Source of the DNA: Flavobacterium humidisoli
Lineage (GTDB): Bacteria > Bacteroidota > Bacteroidia > Flavobacteriales > Flavobacteriaceae
Direction: 5' to 3'
NCBI RefSeq assembly: GCF_023272795.1
Contig: NZ_CP096829.1
Coordinates: 3,224,001-3,288,000, forward strand
DNA: 64,000 nucleotides
Positions 1-9,920 of this stretch are shown piece by piece. The position numbers and the translations under genes are program-made. The number at the start of each line of letters is the position of its first letter. Positions within the stretch are counted from its first letter, which is position 1. The notes below the pieces were generated by a model that saw only the letters and a list, made by a program, of their open reading frames with translations, did no database searches and was not told where the DNA came from.

Positions 1-1
1 T

Positions 2-217
2 GCCTATGAAAAAAATACAATTAAATTTAATAATCTTTATGAAGAAAAAGATTTAAAGAAGCTTGATTCTGTAACTAAAATAAAAGGGAAGAAGTTAGAT
101 TCAATATCATTTTTGATAAAGCTGACAAGAAATGAATTAAATAAAATATTGAAAATTAATTATTTAGGTTATAATAATGAATATAAGAAATTTTCAAATA
201 ACATGGAAAAAATATAA
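2..217 (+). CDS. 3' end of an unidentified gene (partial)
   Basis: An open frame runs in from the left edge and stops with TAA at 215-217, giving 71 residues rich in Lys, Asn, Leu and Ile. No motif is recognised and there is no start codon in the window, so it is the C-terminal part of an unknown protein. Its strongly AT-rich, Lys/Asn-rich composition resembles the accessory lipoprotein genes further right more than the housekeeping genes next to it. It could also be a spurious open frame, since only 71 codons are visible. Confidence 0.45.
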   Translation, partial: AYEKNTIKFNNLYEEKDLKKLDSVTKIKGKKLDSISFLIKLTRNELNKILKINYLGYNNEYKKFSNNMEKI

Positions 218-255
218 AATTCGTCTAAAAATTGAGAAGTCAATAGTTTTTATTA

Positions 256-1251
256 ATGCTTAAATTTGAGAGTATATCAAATAACCAGCAAATGAAAATC
301 AAAGATATATTCTCGAAAACATGGTTTCTATTAAAGAATACTTTTTTAGAATTTAACGATGATAACGCAATTAAGCTAAGTGCAGCATTAGCATATTATA
401 CCATATTTGCGTTGCCACCTTTATTAATCATCATCATTACAATTTGCGGTTTCTTTTTTGGAGAAGAAGCTGTTACGGGAGAATTATACGGACAAATTAA
501 TGGTTTGGTAGGAAACGGCGCGGCAAGTCAGATTCAGGAAGCAATTAAAAATGTACAATTGTCTGGCGATAATGTTTTTGCAACCGTATTTGGAATCGTG
601 ATGCTGTTAATTGGAGCTTCAGGAGTTTTTGCCGAAATACAAAGTTCTATTAATTTTATTTGGGGACTTCGTGCAAAACCCGACAAAGGCATCAAAAAAT
701 TTATTCAAAACCGCTTAATGTCATTTTCTATGATTGCTTCAGTTGGTTTTTTAATGCTGGTCAGCCTTTTTATAAGTACGACTTTAGACTTGCTTAGTAC
801 GCGTTTAAAAGTTTATTTTCCAGAAAGTACAGTTTATTTGTTTTATGTAGTTAATATAGTCATTGTATTGGCGAGTATCAGTACGCTTTTTGCTATTATT
901 TTTAGAACATTACCAGACGGAAAAATAAAATGGAAAGATGCTTTTATTGGTTCAGGAGTTACTGCAATTCTTTTTATGATTGGTAAATTTGCAATTGGAT
1001 TTTATTTAGGAAGTTCTACAGTTGCTTCAGTTTATGGCGCAGCAGGTTCTGTGATAATAATTTTAGTTTGGGTCTATTATTCGGCAATTATTCTGTATTT
1101 TGGAGCAGAATTTACTAAGGTCTATGCTAAATCGTATGGAGGAAAAATCTATCCTAACGAATATTCGGTAGAAATAGCTAAAGAGATTTACGAAATTGAT
1201 GGACCACAAAAAGAACCTGTAGAAGAAAAATTACTAAACGAAAAACCATGA
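256..1251 (+). CDS. YihY/virulence factor BrkB family inner-membrane protein
   Basis: 331-residue polytopic membrane protein of the YihY/BrkB family. The N-terminal segment ALAYYTIFALPPLLIIII is the typical first membrane segment. About six hydrophobic segments follow (near residues 45-65, 105-130, 150-175, 190-215, 235-250 and 258-285), with the family-typical VYGAAGSVIIILVWVYY stretch late in the protein. The last 45 residues are a charged cytoplasmic tail. Function in the family is poorly defined; it was once thought to be RNase BN, which is not supported. An ATG at 292 is an alternative start. Its last 4 bases overlap the next gene (ATGA), so the two are probably co-transcribed. Confidence 0.88.
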   Translation: MLKFESISNNQQMKIKDIFSKTWFLLKNTFLEFNDDNAIKLSAALAYYTIFALPPLLIIIITICGFFFGEEAVTGELYGQINGLVGNGAASQIQEAIKNVQLSGDNVFATVFGIVMLLIGASGVFAEIQSSINFIWGLRAKPDKGIKKFIQNRLMSFSMIASVGFLMLVSLFISTTLDLLSTRLKVYFPESTVYLFYVVNIVIVLASISTLFAIIFRTLPDGKIKWKDAFIGSGVTAILFMIGKFAIGFYLGSSTVASVYGAAGSVIIILVWVYYSAIILYFGAEFTKVYAKSYGGKIYPNEYSVEIAKEIYEIDGPQKEPVEEKLLNEKP

Positions 1252-1772
1252 AAATAATAGCCTTTGGAGGAAGTAACAGCAAACAATCAATCAACAAACA
1301 TTTAGCAACTTATGCGTCAAGTTTATTTGAAAATGCAGAAGTTGAAGTTTTAGATTTGAATGATTTTGCAATGCCTGTATTTAGTGTGGATCTTGAAAAA
1401 GAAATTGGCAAGCATGAAGTGGCGCAAGCATTTTTGAACAAGCTTAAAGAAGCTGATATTCTGGTTGTTTCAATGGCAGAAAATAATGGAAACTATTCTG
1501 TTGCTTTCAAAAATGTTTTCGATTGGAGTTCTAGAATTGAAAAAGATGTTTTTCAGCATAAACCCATGTTACTATTAGCGACTTCTCCAGGCGGAAGAGG
1601 AGGTGCATCTGTTTTAGGAATTGCCCAAAATCTTTTCCCGCGTTATGGTGCAGAAATTAAGGGAAGTTTCTCATTACCAGCATTTGGCTCGAATTTTGAT
1701 TTACAGGAAAATAAAATTTCTAACGTTGAGTTAGATAATGAACTGAAAAACATTATTAAATCAAATTTTTAA
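1248..1772 (+). CDS. NAD(P)H-dependent FMN reductase-like flavoprotein
   Basis: 174-residue flavodoxin-like protein of the NADPH-dependent FMN reductase family. The N-terminal strand-loop FGGSNSKQSINKHLA is the flavin phosphate-binding loop. AENNGNYSVAFKNVFDW and SPGGRGGASVLG are the other family-typical flavin contacts. It would be cytoplasmic and transfer electrons from NAD(P)H to FMN or to quinone- or azo-type substrates; the true substrate cannot be read from sequence. It overlaps the YihY gene by 4 bases, and its stop codon directly abuts the ATG of the next gene, so the three form one operon. Confidence 0.85.
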   Translation: MKIIAFGGSNSKQSINKHLATYASSLFENAEVEVLDLNDFAMPVFSVDLEKEIGKHEVAQAFLNKLKEADILVVSMAENNGNYSVAFKNVFDWSSRIEKDVFQHKPMLLLATSPGGRGGASVLGIAQNLFPRYGAEIKGSFSLPAFGSNFDLQENKISNVELDNELKNIIKSNF

Positions 1773-2747
1773 ATGCCACAAAAAAAGATTGCCCTTATTT
1801 TTCTTTTACTAAATATTTTTGCTATCAATTTTACTTTCGCTCAAAAGATTAACGAAGTTGATAAAATAGTTGCAAAATATCCAAAAAATTTTGACAGCAC
1901 TGAAAAATTAGCCGACAGAATTGAGAAAGATTTTGATTCGGATGCCGAGCGAGCACGCGCTATTTACAGCTGGATTGCTTTTAATATAAGATATGATTAC
2001 AATGCCTATTTGAATCCGCCAAGAGTGCAGGGTTTCAGTTATTCTACCGAAGCTGAAAAACAGCGAAAAATAAAACAATTGAATGATAACCTGATTCAAA
2101 AAGCCTTTAACTCTAAAAAAGCGGTTTGTGAAGGTTTCACTGCTTTATATCAGAATTTGGCAGAACAAGTTGGTTTGAAGTGTGAAATTGTTAAGGGAGA
2201 TTCTAAAACAAGACTGGCTGATATTGGAAGAAAAAACACTTCCTCAAATCATGCTTGGAATATGGTTTTGATTAACAAAAAATGGCGCTTGATCGATGTA
2301 ACTTGGGGTCAGGGTTATTATGACAGTAATAAAGGAAGAATGGTTAACGATTTTAATCCGATTTATTTTGATACCGATCCTGACTATTTTTTTGCAAAGC
2401 ATTTTCCAGATTCTGGATCATTTTTAGGAAGTCGATTAAGTAAAGATGATTTCTTAAACGGTCCATTGATTTATAATAAAACTATCGAAAACGATTATAA
2501 AATCAAAACTCCAAGTTCAGGCATAATGGAAGTGAAAAATGGAGATAAAATAACTGTCGAAATTAAAAATGTTTCCAAATCCAATCAGGTTTTTTATTTA
2601 AATAAAAAGAATCAGCCAGTTAAAGTTCAAAATCCAAAGGAAAAAAGAGGAGCTTTAGAGTTTCAAATTCTTATTGACAGCAATGTTGGTAATTACATTA
2701 CGATTTTTGTTGACACCGATAGTATTGTGTCTTTTAAAATTGTCTAG
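1773..2747 (+). CDS. secreted transglutaminase-like (cysteine peptidase fold) protein
   Basis: 324 residues with an N-terminal signal peptide (Lys-rich start, hydrophobic core, cut near FAQ-KI). A transglutaminase-like domain covers about residues 45-190. The expected triad is visible as Cys in KAVCEGFTALY, His in SNHAWNMV and Asp in LIDVTWGQGYY. The C-terminal 120 residues look beta-rich and carry no known motif. Bacterial relatives are exported and may act as peptidases or protein cross-linkers; the substrate is unknown. The ATG follows the upstream TAA with no gap, which suggests translational coupling. Confidence 0.83.
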   Translation: MPQKKIALIFLLLNIFAINFTFAQKINEVDKIVAKYPKNFDSTEKLADRIEKDFDSDAERARAIYSWIAFNIRYDYNAYLNPPRVQGFSYSTEAEKQRKIKQLNDNLIQKAFNSKKAVCEGFTALYQNLAEQVGLKCEIVKGDSKTRLADIGRKNTSSNHAWNMVLINKKWRLIDVTWGQGYYDSNKGRMVNDFNPIYFDTDPDYFFAKHFPDSGSFLGSRLSKDDFLNGPLIYNKTIENDYKIKTPSSGIMEVKNGDKITVEIKNVSKSNQVFYLNKKNQPVKVQNPKEKRGALEFQILIDSNVGNYITIFVDTDSIVSFKIV

Positions 2748-2823
2748 AAAATAAGAGTTCTTCAATATTTTATGTTTTCTGAAATTGCCGTATCTTAGCG
2801 GGAAATGAAAAGAATTTGATGCT

Positions 2824-3999
2824 ATGGAAACAGCTTTTTTGAAATCAATTTTAGATAATGATTTCTACAAATTTACAATGCAGCATGCTGTAATAAAGCT
2901 TTTTCCAAAGGCAAAAGTCCGTTACGGATTCATAAATCGCGGTAAACATATTTTTCCAGAAGGTTTTGCAGATCTACTTCGCGTTTCTGTAGATGCAATG
3001 GCAGATCTTCGTTTAACAAAAGAAGAAAAAAATTATCTGGCCCATTATTGCCCTTATCTAGATCCGACTTATTTAGATTTTTTACAAGGATATAGTTTTG
3101 ATCCTTCTGAGGTGCAAATCAGTCAAGAAGGGTCAGAAATCAGTGTTACCGTAGAAGGATTCTGGTATAGAACAATTTTGTGGGAAGTACCGCTAATGGC
3201 ATTGATTTCAGAACTGTTTTATAAAGCGAGCCATCTGATTCGCTTAAATGATGAAGCGATAAAGAATCTTACTAAAGAAAAAATTGAAAACTATAATAAA
3301 CTTGGGGTTTCAGTTTTAGAATTTGGAACCCGACGTCGCCATTCTTATGAAGTTCATGACTTAGTAAATAAAACTTTGAGCACTTATGGTGGACAAAGTT
3401 TTATCGGAACAAGCAATGTACATTTTGCAATGGTCAATAATAAGCGCCCTTTAGGAACACACGCACACGAATGGTTCATGTTTCATGCCGCGCAATATGG
3501 TTTTAAAATGGCTAATTCGATAAGTCTCGAACATTGGACGCAAGTTTATAGTGGAGATCTCGGAATTGCTTTAACCGATACTTATACTACAGAAATATTT
3601 TTCAATCAATTTGATAAAAAATATTCTAAACTTTTTGATGGTGTTCGACATGATAGTGGTGACCCGATAGAATTTGCTCAAAAAGTAATTTCGCATTATA
3701 CTAAAATGGGAATAGACCCTAAATCTAAAGCGATTGTTTTTTCTGATTCGCTCAATTATGAAAAAGTTAAAAAGATTGTAGATTTCTGTCATGATAAGAT
3801 AAAAATGTCATTCGGGATTGGAACCAATTTTACAAATGATGTTGGTCTTCCTGCAATGAATATGGTCATAAAATTGACCGATACAAAACCCGATAATACG
3901 CATTGGCAAGGTGTTGTAAAACTTTCAGACGAAAAAAATAAAAATACAGGAACTCCCGAAATGATTGCGCTGGCAAAACAAGTGCTTGGAATCAAATAG
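2824..3999 (+). CDS. pncB: nicotinate phosphoribosyltransferase
   Basis: 391 residues, full length for the family. It converts nicotinate and PRPP (with ATP) to nicotinate mononucleotide in NAD salvage. Family motifs are present: NDFYKFTMQHAV near the N-terminus, the substrate-site segment GTRRRHSYEVHD, the GTHAHEWFMFH region containing the His phosphorylated in this family, and VRHDSGDPIEFA in the phosphate-binding part. It stands alone, with a 76-base gap before it and 162 bases after it. Confidence 0.95.
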   Translation: METAFLKSILDNDFYKFTMQHAVIKLFPKAKVRYGFINRGKHIFPEGFADLLRVSVDAMADLRLTKEEKNYLAHYCPYLDPTYLDFLQGYSFDPSEVQISQEGSEISVTVEGFWYRTILWEVPLMALISELFYKASHLIRLNDEAIKNLTKEKIENYNKLGVSVLEFGTRRRHSYEVHDLVNKTLSTYGGQSFIGTSNVHFAMVNNKRPLGTHAHEWFMFHAAQYGFKMANSISLEHWTQVYSGDLGIALTDTYTTEIFFNQFDKKYSKLFDGVRHDSGDPIEFAQKVISHYTKMGIDPKSKAIVFSDSLNYEKVKKIVDFCHDKIKMSFGIGTNFTNDVGLPAMNMVIKLTDTKPDNTHWQGVVKLSDEKNKNTGTPEMIALAKQVLGIK

Positions 4000-4161
4000 T
4001 ATTTTTTGCTAAAAAAGCAGTTTTTTTATATTTTTAGTGTTCGTTTTATTTTAAAATCAATTTAAATAGATTTTAAACTGTTATTATTCATAACAAAAAA
4101 GAAATACGCTTTTATTTTTTACCGATAAATGGTACATTAGCCAAAAATCCTAAATTCATTT

Positions 4162-6030
4162 ATGCTAGAGCAAAATCAATACAACGAAGATAATATTCGT
4201 TCACTCGATTGGAAGGAACATATTCGTATGCGTCCGGGTATGTACATCGGGAAATTAGGGGACGGATCATCACCAGATGACGGTATTTATATTCTTTTAA
4301 AAGAAGTTTTAGACAACTGTATCGATGAGTTCGTTATGGGTGCCGGAAAAACTATCGAGGTAAGTATTAAAGACAAAACAGTTTCTGTTCGTGATTACGG
4401 ACGTGGAATTCCATTGGGTAAAGTGGTCGATGTAGTTTCGAAAATGAATACCGGTGGAAAGTACGATTCTAAAGCTTTCCAGAAATCGGTTGGTTTGAAT
4501 GGTGTCGGAACAAAAGCAGTAAATGCTTTGTCTAATTATTTCCGTGTAGAATCGGTTCGTGATGAGAAACAAAAAGCAGCTGAATTTTCTGCAGGAAATT
4601 TGGTTCTAGAAGAAGACGTTATCGATACAACAAAACGTAAAGGAACTAAAGTAATTTTTACGCCAGACGAAACGATTTTCAAAAACTATAAATTCCGTTT
4701 AGAATATGTGATCAAAATGGTCAAAAACTATTGTTATTTGAACAATGGTTTGACTATTATTTTCAACGGAGAAAAATACTATTCAGAGAATGGGCTTCGT
4801 GATTTATTAGAAGAAACGATCAATGAAGACGATTTAGAATACCCAATTATTCATTTAAAAGAGCATGATATCGAGGTAGCGCTTACACACAGTAAAACGC
4901 AATACAGCGAAGAATATCACTCTTTTGTAAACGGTCAGAACACAACACAAGGAGGAACGCACTTAGCGGCCTATCGTGAAGCTGTTGTAAAAACAATTCG
5001 AGAGTTTTATAATAAGAATTTCGAAGCATCAGACGTTCGTAAATCGATTGTAAGTGCAATTAGTATTAAGGTGATGGAACCGGTTTTTGAGTCTCAAACC
5101 AAAACAAAATTAGGTTCTACCGATATGGGGTCTGATGATGGAACTCCAGCAGTTTCTGTTCGTACTTTCGTTAACGATTTCATCAAAACGAAACTGGATA
5201 ATTACCTGCATAAAAATCCAACAACTGCCGAAGCTTTATTGCGTAAAATTCTGCAAGCAGAACGTGAGCGCAAAGAATTGTCGGGAATTAGAAAACTGGC
5301 GACAGATCGTGCTAAAAAAGCCAATCTTCACAATAAAAAATTAAGAGACTGCAGAGCTCATCTTCCTGATACCAAAAATCCAAGAAACTTAGAAAGCACG
5401 CTTTTTATTACCGAGGGAGATTCGGCTTCTGGATCCATTACAAAGTCACGCGACGTGAATACTCAAGCGGTTTTCAGTTTGCGTGGTAAGCCTTTGAATT
5501 CATATGGAATGACGAAGAAAATTGTGTATGAAAACGAAGAATTCAATTTACTGCAAGCTGCGCTTGATATTGAAGACGGATTAGAAAAATTACGTTACAA
5601 CAATATCGTAATCGCAACCGATGCCGATGTCGACGGAATGCACATTCGTTTGCTTTTGATTACTTTCTTTTTACAGTTTTTCCCAGAATTAATTAAAGAA
5701 GGGCATTTGTATATTTTACAAACGCCACTTTTCAGGGTTCGAAACAAAAAAGAAACCATCTATTGCTATTCTGAAGAAGAAAGAAAAGACGCCATCGAAA
5801 AATTAAAACCAAAACCAGAAATCACCCGATTTAAAGGTTTGGGGGAGATTTCGCCAGATGAGTTCAAGAACTTTATTGGAGACACCATTCGCCTTGACCC
5901 AATTATGATGGATAAAAATACTTCGATTGAGCAATTATTGTCTTTCTATATGGGTAAAAATACACCGGACAGGCAAGAGTTTATTATCAAGAATTTGAAG
6001 GTGGAAATTGATGAGTTGGAGGAGGTTTAA
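4162..6030 (+). CDS. parE: DNA topoisomerase IV subunit B
   Basis: 622-residue type IIA topoisomerase ATPase subunit. The GHKL ATPase motifs are [16 protein letters not shown] and [15 protein letters not shown] transducer domain follows, then the TOPRIM metal site with [10 protein letters not shown] and DADVDGMHI. It pairs with ParC to decatenate and relax DNA. The length and the absence of the large GyrB insertion suit ParE. In related genomes parE is usually directly followed by parC; here a nuclease-like gene of 1.07 kb lies between them. Confidence 0.95.
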   Translation: MLEQNQYNEDNIRSLDWKEHIRMRPGMYIGKLGDGSSPDDGIYILLKEVLDNCIDEFVMGAGKTIEVSIKDKTVSVRDYGRGIPLGKVVDVVSKMNTGGKYDSKAFQKSVGLNGVGTKAVNALSNYFRVESVRDEKQKAAEFSAGNLVLEEDVIDTTKRKGTKVIFTPDETIFKNYKFRLEYVIKMVKNYCYLNNGLTIIFNGEKYYSENGLRDLLEETINEDDLEYPIIHLKEHDIEVALTHSKTQYSEEYHSFVNGQNTTQGGTHLAAYREAVVKTIREFYNKNFEASDVRKSIVSAISIKVMEPVFESQTKTKLGSTDMGSDDGTPAVSVRTFVNDFIKTKLDNYLHKNPTTAEALLRKILQAERERKELSGIRKLATDRAKKANLHNKKLRDCRAHLPDTKNPRNLESTLFITEGDSASGSITKSRDVNTQAVFSLRGKPLNSYGMTKKIVYENEEFNLLQAALDIEDGLEKLRYNNIVIATDADVDGMHIRLLLITFFLQFFPELIKEGHLYILQTPLFRVRNKKETIYCYSEEERKDAIEKLKPKPEITRFKGLGEISPDEFKNFIGDTIRLDPIMMDKNTSIEQLLSFYMGKNTPDRQEFIIKNLKVEIDELEEV

Positions 6031-6051
6031 GAATTTTTAGAATAACAAATA

Positions 6052-7119
6052 GTGCCAGACGGTCTTCAAAATAAAGTTATTTTCCAGCAAGTTGCCGAGC
6101 TATTGCAAAGTGCCCGACAACAGGTTTTGCGTACCGTAAATTCTACAATGACAATTACTTATTTTGAAATAGGAAGAATTATTGTTGAAGAAGAACAAAA
6201 TGGAAAAGATAGGGCTGAATATGGGAAAAAGCTTTTAAAAGATCTTTCGAAGCAATTAACTAAAGAATTTGGAAGAGGCTTTTCTATTGATAATTTGGAA
6301 AATATGAGGAAGCTCTTTTTAACTTTCTCAAAATCCGAGACACTGTCTCGGATTTTCGAAATTCAAAAAAAACAGTCACTAACTGAGGAATTCAATAAAC
6401 CAGATTATCAAACTTTGGCTTCCTTTTTTAAATTGACTTTTAGCCATTATATTTTTTTAATGCGAATTGAAGATGAAAAAGAAAGACAGTTTTACAAAAT
6501 TGAATCTGAAAAACATAATTGGAGTGTTCGAGAATTAAAACGTCAATATGATACGGCACTTTATACACGATTGGCTTTAAGTAGAGATAAAGAAGGAGTC
6601 TTAAAGCTTTCAGAGCAAGGTCAGATTATCGAGAAACCGAAAGATATTATTAAAGATCCTTATATTCTTGAATTTTTAGGATTGCCAGAATTACATCAAT
6701 ATTCAGAATCTCAATTAGAAGAAGAAATCATTAGTAAACTAGAGCATTTTTTATTAGAATTAGGTCATGGTTTCACTTTTGTAGCAAGACAGGAAAGAAT
6801 TACTTTTGATGATAAACATTTTAGAATTGATTTAGTCTTTTACAATAGAATACTGCGATGTTTTGTCCTCATTGATTTAAAAATAGGCGAATTAAAACAT
6901 CAGGATTTAGGTCAGATGCAAATGTATGTCAATTATTACGATAGAGAAATGCGATTGGAAGATGAAAACAAAACTATTGGAATTGTACTTTGTCAGACTA
7001 AAAGTGAAGCAGTTGTAAAATATACTTTGCCAGAAAACAACGAGCAGATATTTGCAAGTAAATATAAGACCGTTTTACCAAGTGTTGAAGCTTTAAAAGA
7101 ATTACTCGAAAAGAAATAG
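6052..7119 (+). CDS. DUF1016/YhcG-type PD-(D/E)XK nuclease-like protein
   Basis: 355 residues of the YhcG family. The N-terminal DUF1016_N helical domain is at about residues 10-140 (TYFEIGRIIVEEEQ, YGKKLLKDLSKQL). The C-terminal PD-(D/E)XK nuclease domain is at about 180-350, with FRIDLVFYNR (catalytic Asp) followed by FVLIDLKIGEL (the D/E-x-K pair seen as DLK). The start is a GTG just after an in-frame stop. The gene lies between parE (gap 21 bases) and parC (gap 23 bases), same strand, so it is probably expressed with the topoisomerase genes. YhcG proteins are scattered accessory genes, so this is likely an acquired insertion. A perfect palindrome lies inside the coding region at the variable linker. 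Confidence 0.88.
   Translation: MPDGLQNKVIFQQVAELLQSARQQVLRTVNSTMTITYFEIGRIIVEEEQNGKDRAEYGKKLLKDLSKQLTKEFGRGFSIDNLENMRKLFLTFSKSETLSRIFEIQKKQSLTEEFNKPDYQTLASFFKLTFSHYIFLMRIEDEKERQFYKIESEKHNWSVRELKRQYDTALYTRLALSRDKEGVLKLSEQGQIIEKPKDIIKDPYILEFLGLPELHQYSESQLEEEIISKLEHFLLELGHGFTFVARQERITFDDKHFRIDLVFYNRILRCFVLIDLKIGELKHQDLGQMQMYVNYYDREMRLEDENKTIGIVLCQTKSEAVVKYTLPENNEQIFASKYKTVLPSVEALKELLEKK
6330..6356. repeat. 27-bp perfect palindrome inside the DUF1016 gene
   Basis: Two 13-base arms (AAAATCCGAGACA and its reverse complement) surround one central C. It encodes KSETLSRIF in the linker between the DUF1016_N helices and the segment leading to the conserved FSHY. No second copy was noticed in this window. 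It could form a hairpin in DNA or mRNA. Whether it is an inserted mobile palindrome or chance is unknown. Confidence 0.8.
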
Positions 7120-7142
7120 AATTATAATTAGAATATAATTAA

Positions 7143-9863
7143 ATGAAAGACGAAGAAGACGATAACATAATTCCAAACGACGACGAGAATAATCAGGATG
7201 AAAACCAAATTGATGACAATCAAAATGGAGATGACGATGAGATTATCGACGTAGATGCTAAACAGTTTGAAGGGCAGCATTTTTACGAAAATCAGGAAGA
7301 AGAAGGCGAAGACGTTATTACGAAAGTAACCGGAATGTACAAAGACTGGTTCTTGGATTACGCTTCGTATGTAATTTTGGAACGTGCAGTTCCAGCTATC
7401 GAGGACGGATTCAAGCCTGTTCAGCGTCGTATTATGCACTCTTTAAAAGAGTTAGATGATGGTCGTTATAATAAAGTTGCCAATGTTGTTGGTCACACCA
7501 TGCAGTATCACCCACACGGAGATGCGAGTATTGGTGATGCGATGGTGCAAATTGGTCAAAAAGATTTATTAATTGACTGTCAAGGTAACTGGGGTAATAT
7601 TTTAACAGGCGATGGAGCAGCAGCTTCACGTTATATCGAGGCACGTTTGTCTAAATTTGCTTTGGAGGTTTTGTATTCTCCAAAAATAACCGATTGGGGA
7701 GTTTCGTACGATGGTCGTCGTGCAGAACCAAACAATCTTCCGGTAAAATTCCCATTGCTTTTAGCGCAGGGGGCAGAAGGTATCGCAGTTGGTTTATCAA
7801 CAAAAGTTTTACCGCATAACTTTAACGAATTAATTGACGCTTCGATTAAAATCTTAAAAGGAAAACCGTTTACGCTTTATCCTGATTTTATGACGCAGGG
7901 TATTGCCGATGTTTCTAATTACAACGACGGAATGCGTGGCGGGCGTGTGCGTGTGCGTGCTAAAATTTCGCAATTAGACAAAAATACATTGGTGATTACA
8001 CAGATTCCGTTTTCGACCAATACATCGAGTTTAATTGACAGTATTTTGAAAGCAAATGAAAAAGGTAAAATCAAAATCAAGAAAATTGAAGACAATACGG
8101 CTGCCGATGTTGAGATTTTAATTCACCTTTTCCCAGGCGTTTCGCCAGATAAAACGATTGATGCGTTATTTGCATTTACAGCTTGTGAAACATCTGTAGC
8201 GCCTTTAGGATGTGTTATTGAGGATAATAAACCGTTGTTTATCGGTGTTTCTCAAATGTTGAAAATTTCAACAGAAAGAACAGTCGATTTACTTCGTCAG
8301 GAATTAGAAATTCAGTTAGAAGAATTAAAAAATAAGTGGCACTTTTCTACGTTGGAGAAAATCTTCATTCGTGAAGAAATGTATATTGACTTCAAATTAT
8401 ATGGAGACAGAGAATCACTTTACAAATACTTATACGATCGTTTTGAGCCTTTCAAAAAATCATTCGTTAGAGACATCAATGACGACGATTTACAAAGACT
8501 GACTCAAATTCCGATGATTCGTATTACGCGTTTTGACTCTGATAAAGCTGATGATTTAATCGCTAAGTTAGAAGATGAAATGAAAGAAGTAGAGTATAAT
8601 CTGGAACATTTAACAGATTTTGCAATTGCTTATTTTACGAAATTAAAAGAGAAATACGGAAAAGGCCGTGAACGCCAGACAGAACTTCGTGTTTTTGATA
8701 ACGTTGAAGCCACAAAAGTTGTTTTAAGAAACACAAAACTTTATGTAAATCGTGAAGAGGGATTTGTTGGAACAAGTTTAAAGAAAGACGAATACGTTGG
8801 CGATTGTTCTGATATTGATGATGTTATCGTGTTTTTAAGAGACGGAACATTGATGATCACAAAAGTAGATGCCAAAACATTTATAGGAAAAGACATTATA
8901 CACGCAGCAGTTTTTGATAAAAACGATAAACGCACCATTTATAATATGATGTATCGCGATGGTAAATCGGGGCCGTCTTATATAAAACGTTTTAATGTTA
9001 CAGGTGTAACACGTGATAAAGCTTACGATTTAACTAATGGAACAAACGGCTCTCAGGTGGTTTACTTTTCACATAATCCAAATGGAGAAGCTGAGGTTGT
9101 AACTATTTTGCTTCGTCAGGTTGGAACGATTAAGAAATTGAAATTCGATATTGATTTTGCTAATTTAGCGATTAAAGGACGTGGTTCTAAAGGAAACTTG
9201 GTTACCAAATATCCAATCAAGAAAATCGAGTTAAAAGAAAAAGGAATTTCCACTTTACTGCCAAGAAAAGTTTGGTTTGATGATACGGTAAAACGCTTAA
9301 ATGTTGATGCTAGAGGAGAACTATTAGGCGAATTTAAACCAAGTGATAAAATATTGGTAATTAGTCAATCGGGTAAATTGAAGGTTATTATTCCGGAATT
9401 ATCGACTCACTTTGATGAAGATATGATCGTTTTGGAAAAATGGAAACCTAAAAAACCAATTTCTGCAATTTATTATGATGGAGAAAAAGAGCGTTATTTC
9501 TTGAAACGTTTCCTTGTAGAAAATGAAGGTAAGGAAGAAAGTTTTATTACCGATCACCCGAATTCGCAGTTAGAGATTGTTTCAACAGATTATCGTCCGG
9601 TTGCACAATTGGTTTTTGCCAAAGTAAAAGGGGTTCAAAAAGATGATTTACATATTGATGTAGAAGACTTTATAGCCGTAAAAGGTTTCAAGGCTTTAGG
9701 GAATCAATTGACAACAGATAAACTAAAACAGGTAAATTTATTAGATCCGCTTCCTTATGAAGAACCTGTTGAAGAAGTTCCTGAAAGACCAGAAATTTCA
9801 GAAGACGATCCAGTCGAAACAGAATTAGATGACGATGGCCAGATAGGCTTGGTTTTAGAATAA
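7143..9863 (+). CDS. parC: DNA topoisomerase IV subunit A
   Basis: 906-residue type IIA topoisomerase cleavage subunit. The first 60 residues are an Asp/Glu/Asn-rich tail common in Flavobacteriaceae. The winged-helix and tower domains follow, with catalytic Tyr164 in AASRYIEARL. RRIMHSLKELDDGRYNKVANVVGHTMQYHPHGD (two adjoining motifs, read RRIMHS and HPHGD) marks the quinolone-site region. The C-terminal third forms the beta-pinwheel DNA-wrapping domain and ends in another acidic tail. It partners with ParE. A strong bidirectional terminator follows directly. Confidence 0.94.
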   Translation: MKDEEDDNIIPNDDENNQDENQIDDNQNGDDDEIIDVDAKQFEGQHFYENQEEEGEDVITKVTGMYKDWFLDYASYVILERAVPAIEDGFKPVQRRIMHSLKELDDGRYNKVANVVGHTMQYHPHGDASIGDAMVQIGQKDLLIDCQGNWGNILTGDGAAASRYIEARLSKFALEVLYSPKITDWGVSYDGRRAEPNNLPVKFPLLLAQGAEGIAVGLSTKVLPHNFNELIDASIKILKGKPFTLYPDFMTQGIADVSNYNDGMRGGRVRVRAKISQLDKNTLVITQIPFSTNTSSLIDSILKANEKGKIKIKKIEDNTAADVEILIHLFPGVSPDKTIDALFAFTACETSVAPLGCVIEDNKPLFIGVSQMLKISTERTVDLLRQELEIQLEELKNKWHFSTLEKIFIREEMYIDFKLYGDRESLYKYLYDRFEPFKKSFVRDINDDDLQRLTQIPMIRITRFDSDKADDLIAKLEDEMKEVEYNLEHLTDFAIAYFTKLKEKYGKGRERQTELRVFDNVEATKVVLRNTKLYVNREEGFVGTSLKKDEYVGDCSDIDDVIVFLRDGTLMITKVDAKTFIGKDIIHAAVFDKNDKRTIYNMMYRDGKSGPSYIKRFNVTGVTRDKAYDLTNGTNGSQVVYFSHNPNGEAEVVTILLRQVGTIKKLKFDIDFANLAIKGRGSKGNLVTKYPIKKIELKEKGISTLLPRKVWFDDTVKRLNVDARGELLGEFKPSDKILVISQSGKLKVIIPELSTHFDEDMIVLEKWKPKKPISAIYYDGEKERYFLKRFLVENEGKEESFITDHPNSQLEIVSTDYRPVAQLVFAKVKGVQKDDLHIDVEDFIAVKGFKALGNQLTTDKLKQVNLLDPLPYEEPVEEVPERPEISEDDPVETELDDDGQIGLVLE

Positions 9864-9869
9864 AAAATG

Positions 9870-9904
9870 AAAACGCCAGAAACTTAAGTTCTGGCGTTTT
9901 TTTA
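9870..9904. terminator. bidirectional terminator between parC and clpV
   Basis: The perfect 12-base stem AAAACGCCAGAA / TTCTGGCGTTTT has a 7-base loop, a T tract on the right and an A tract on the left. It therefore serves both parC (+) and the convergent clpV (-). An almost identical hairpin closes the other end of the T6SS locus at 38635. Confidence 0.9.
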
Positions 9905-9920
9905 TAGGTATATGCTTCGA

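Noticed and set aside
7128-7439. Minus-strand open frame over the start of parC
   Set aside because: It arises from the antisense of the Asp/Glu/Asn-rich tail, giving an artificial Val/Ile/Phe-rich peptide.
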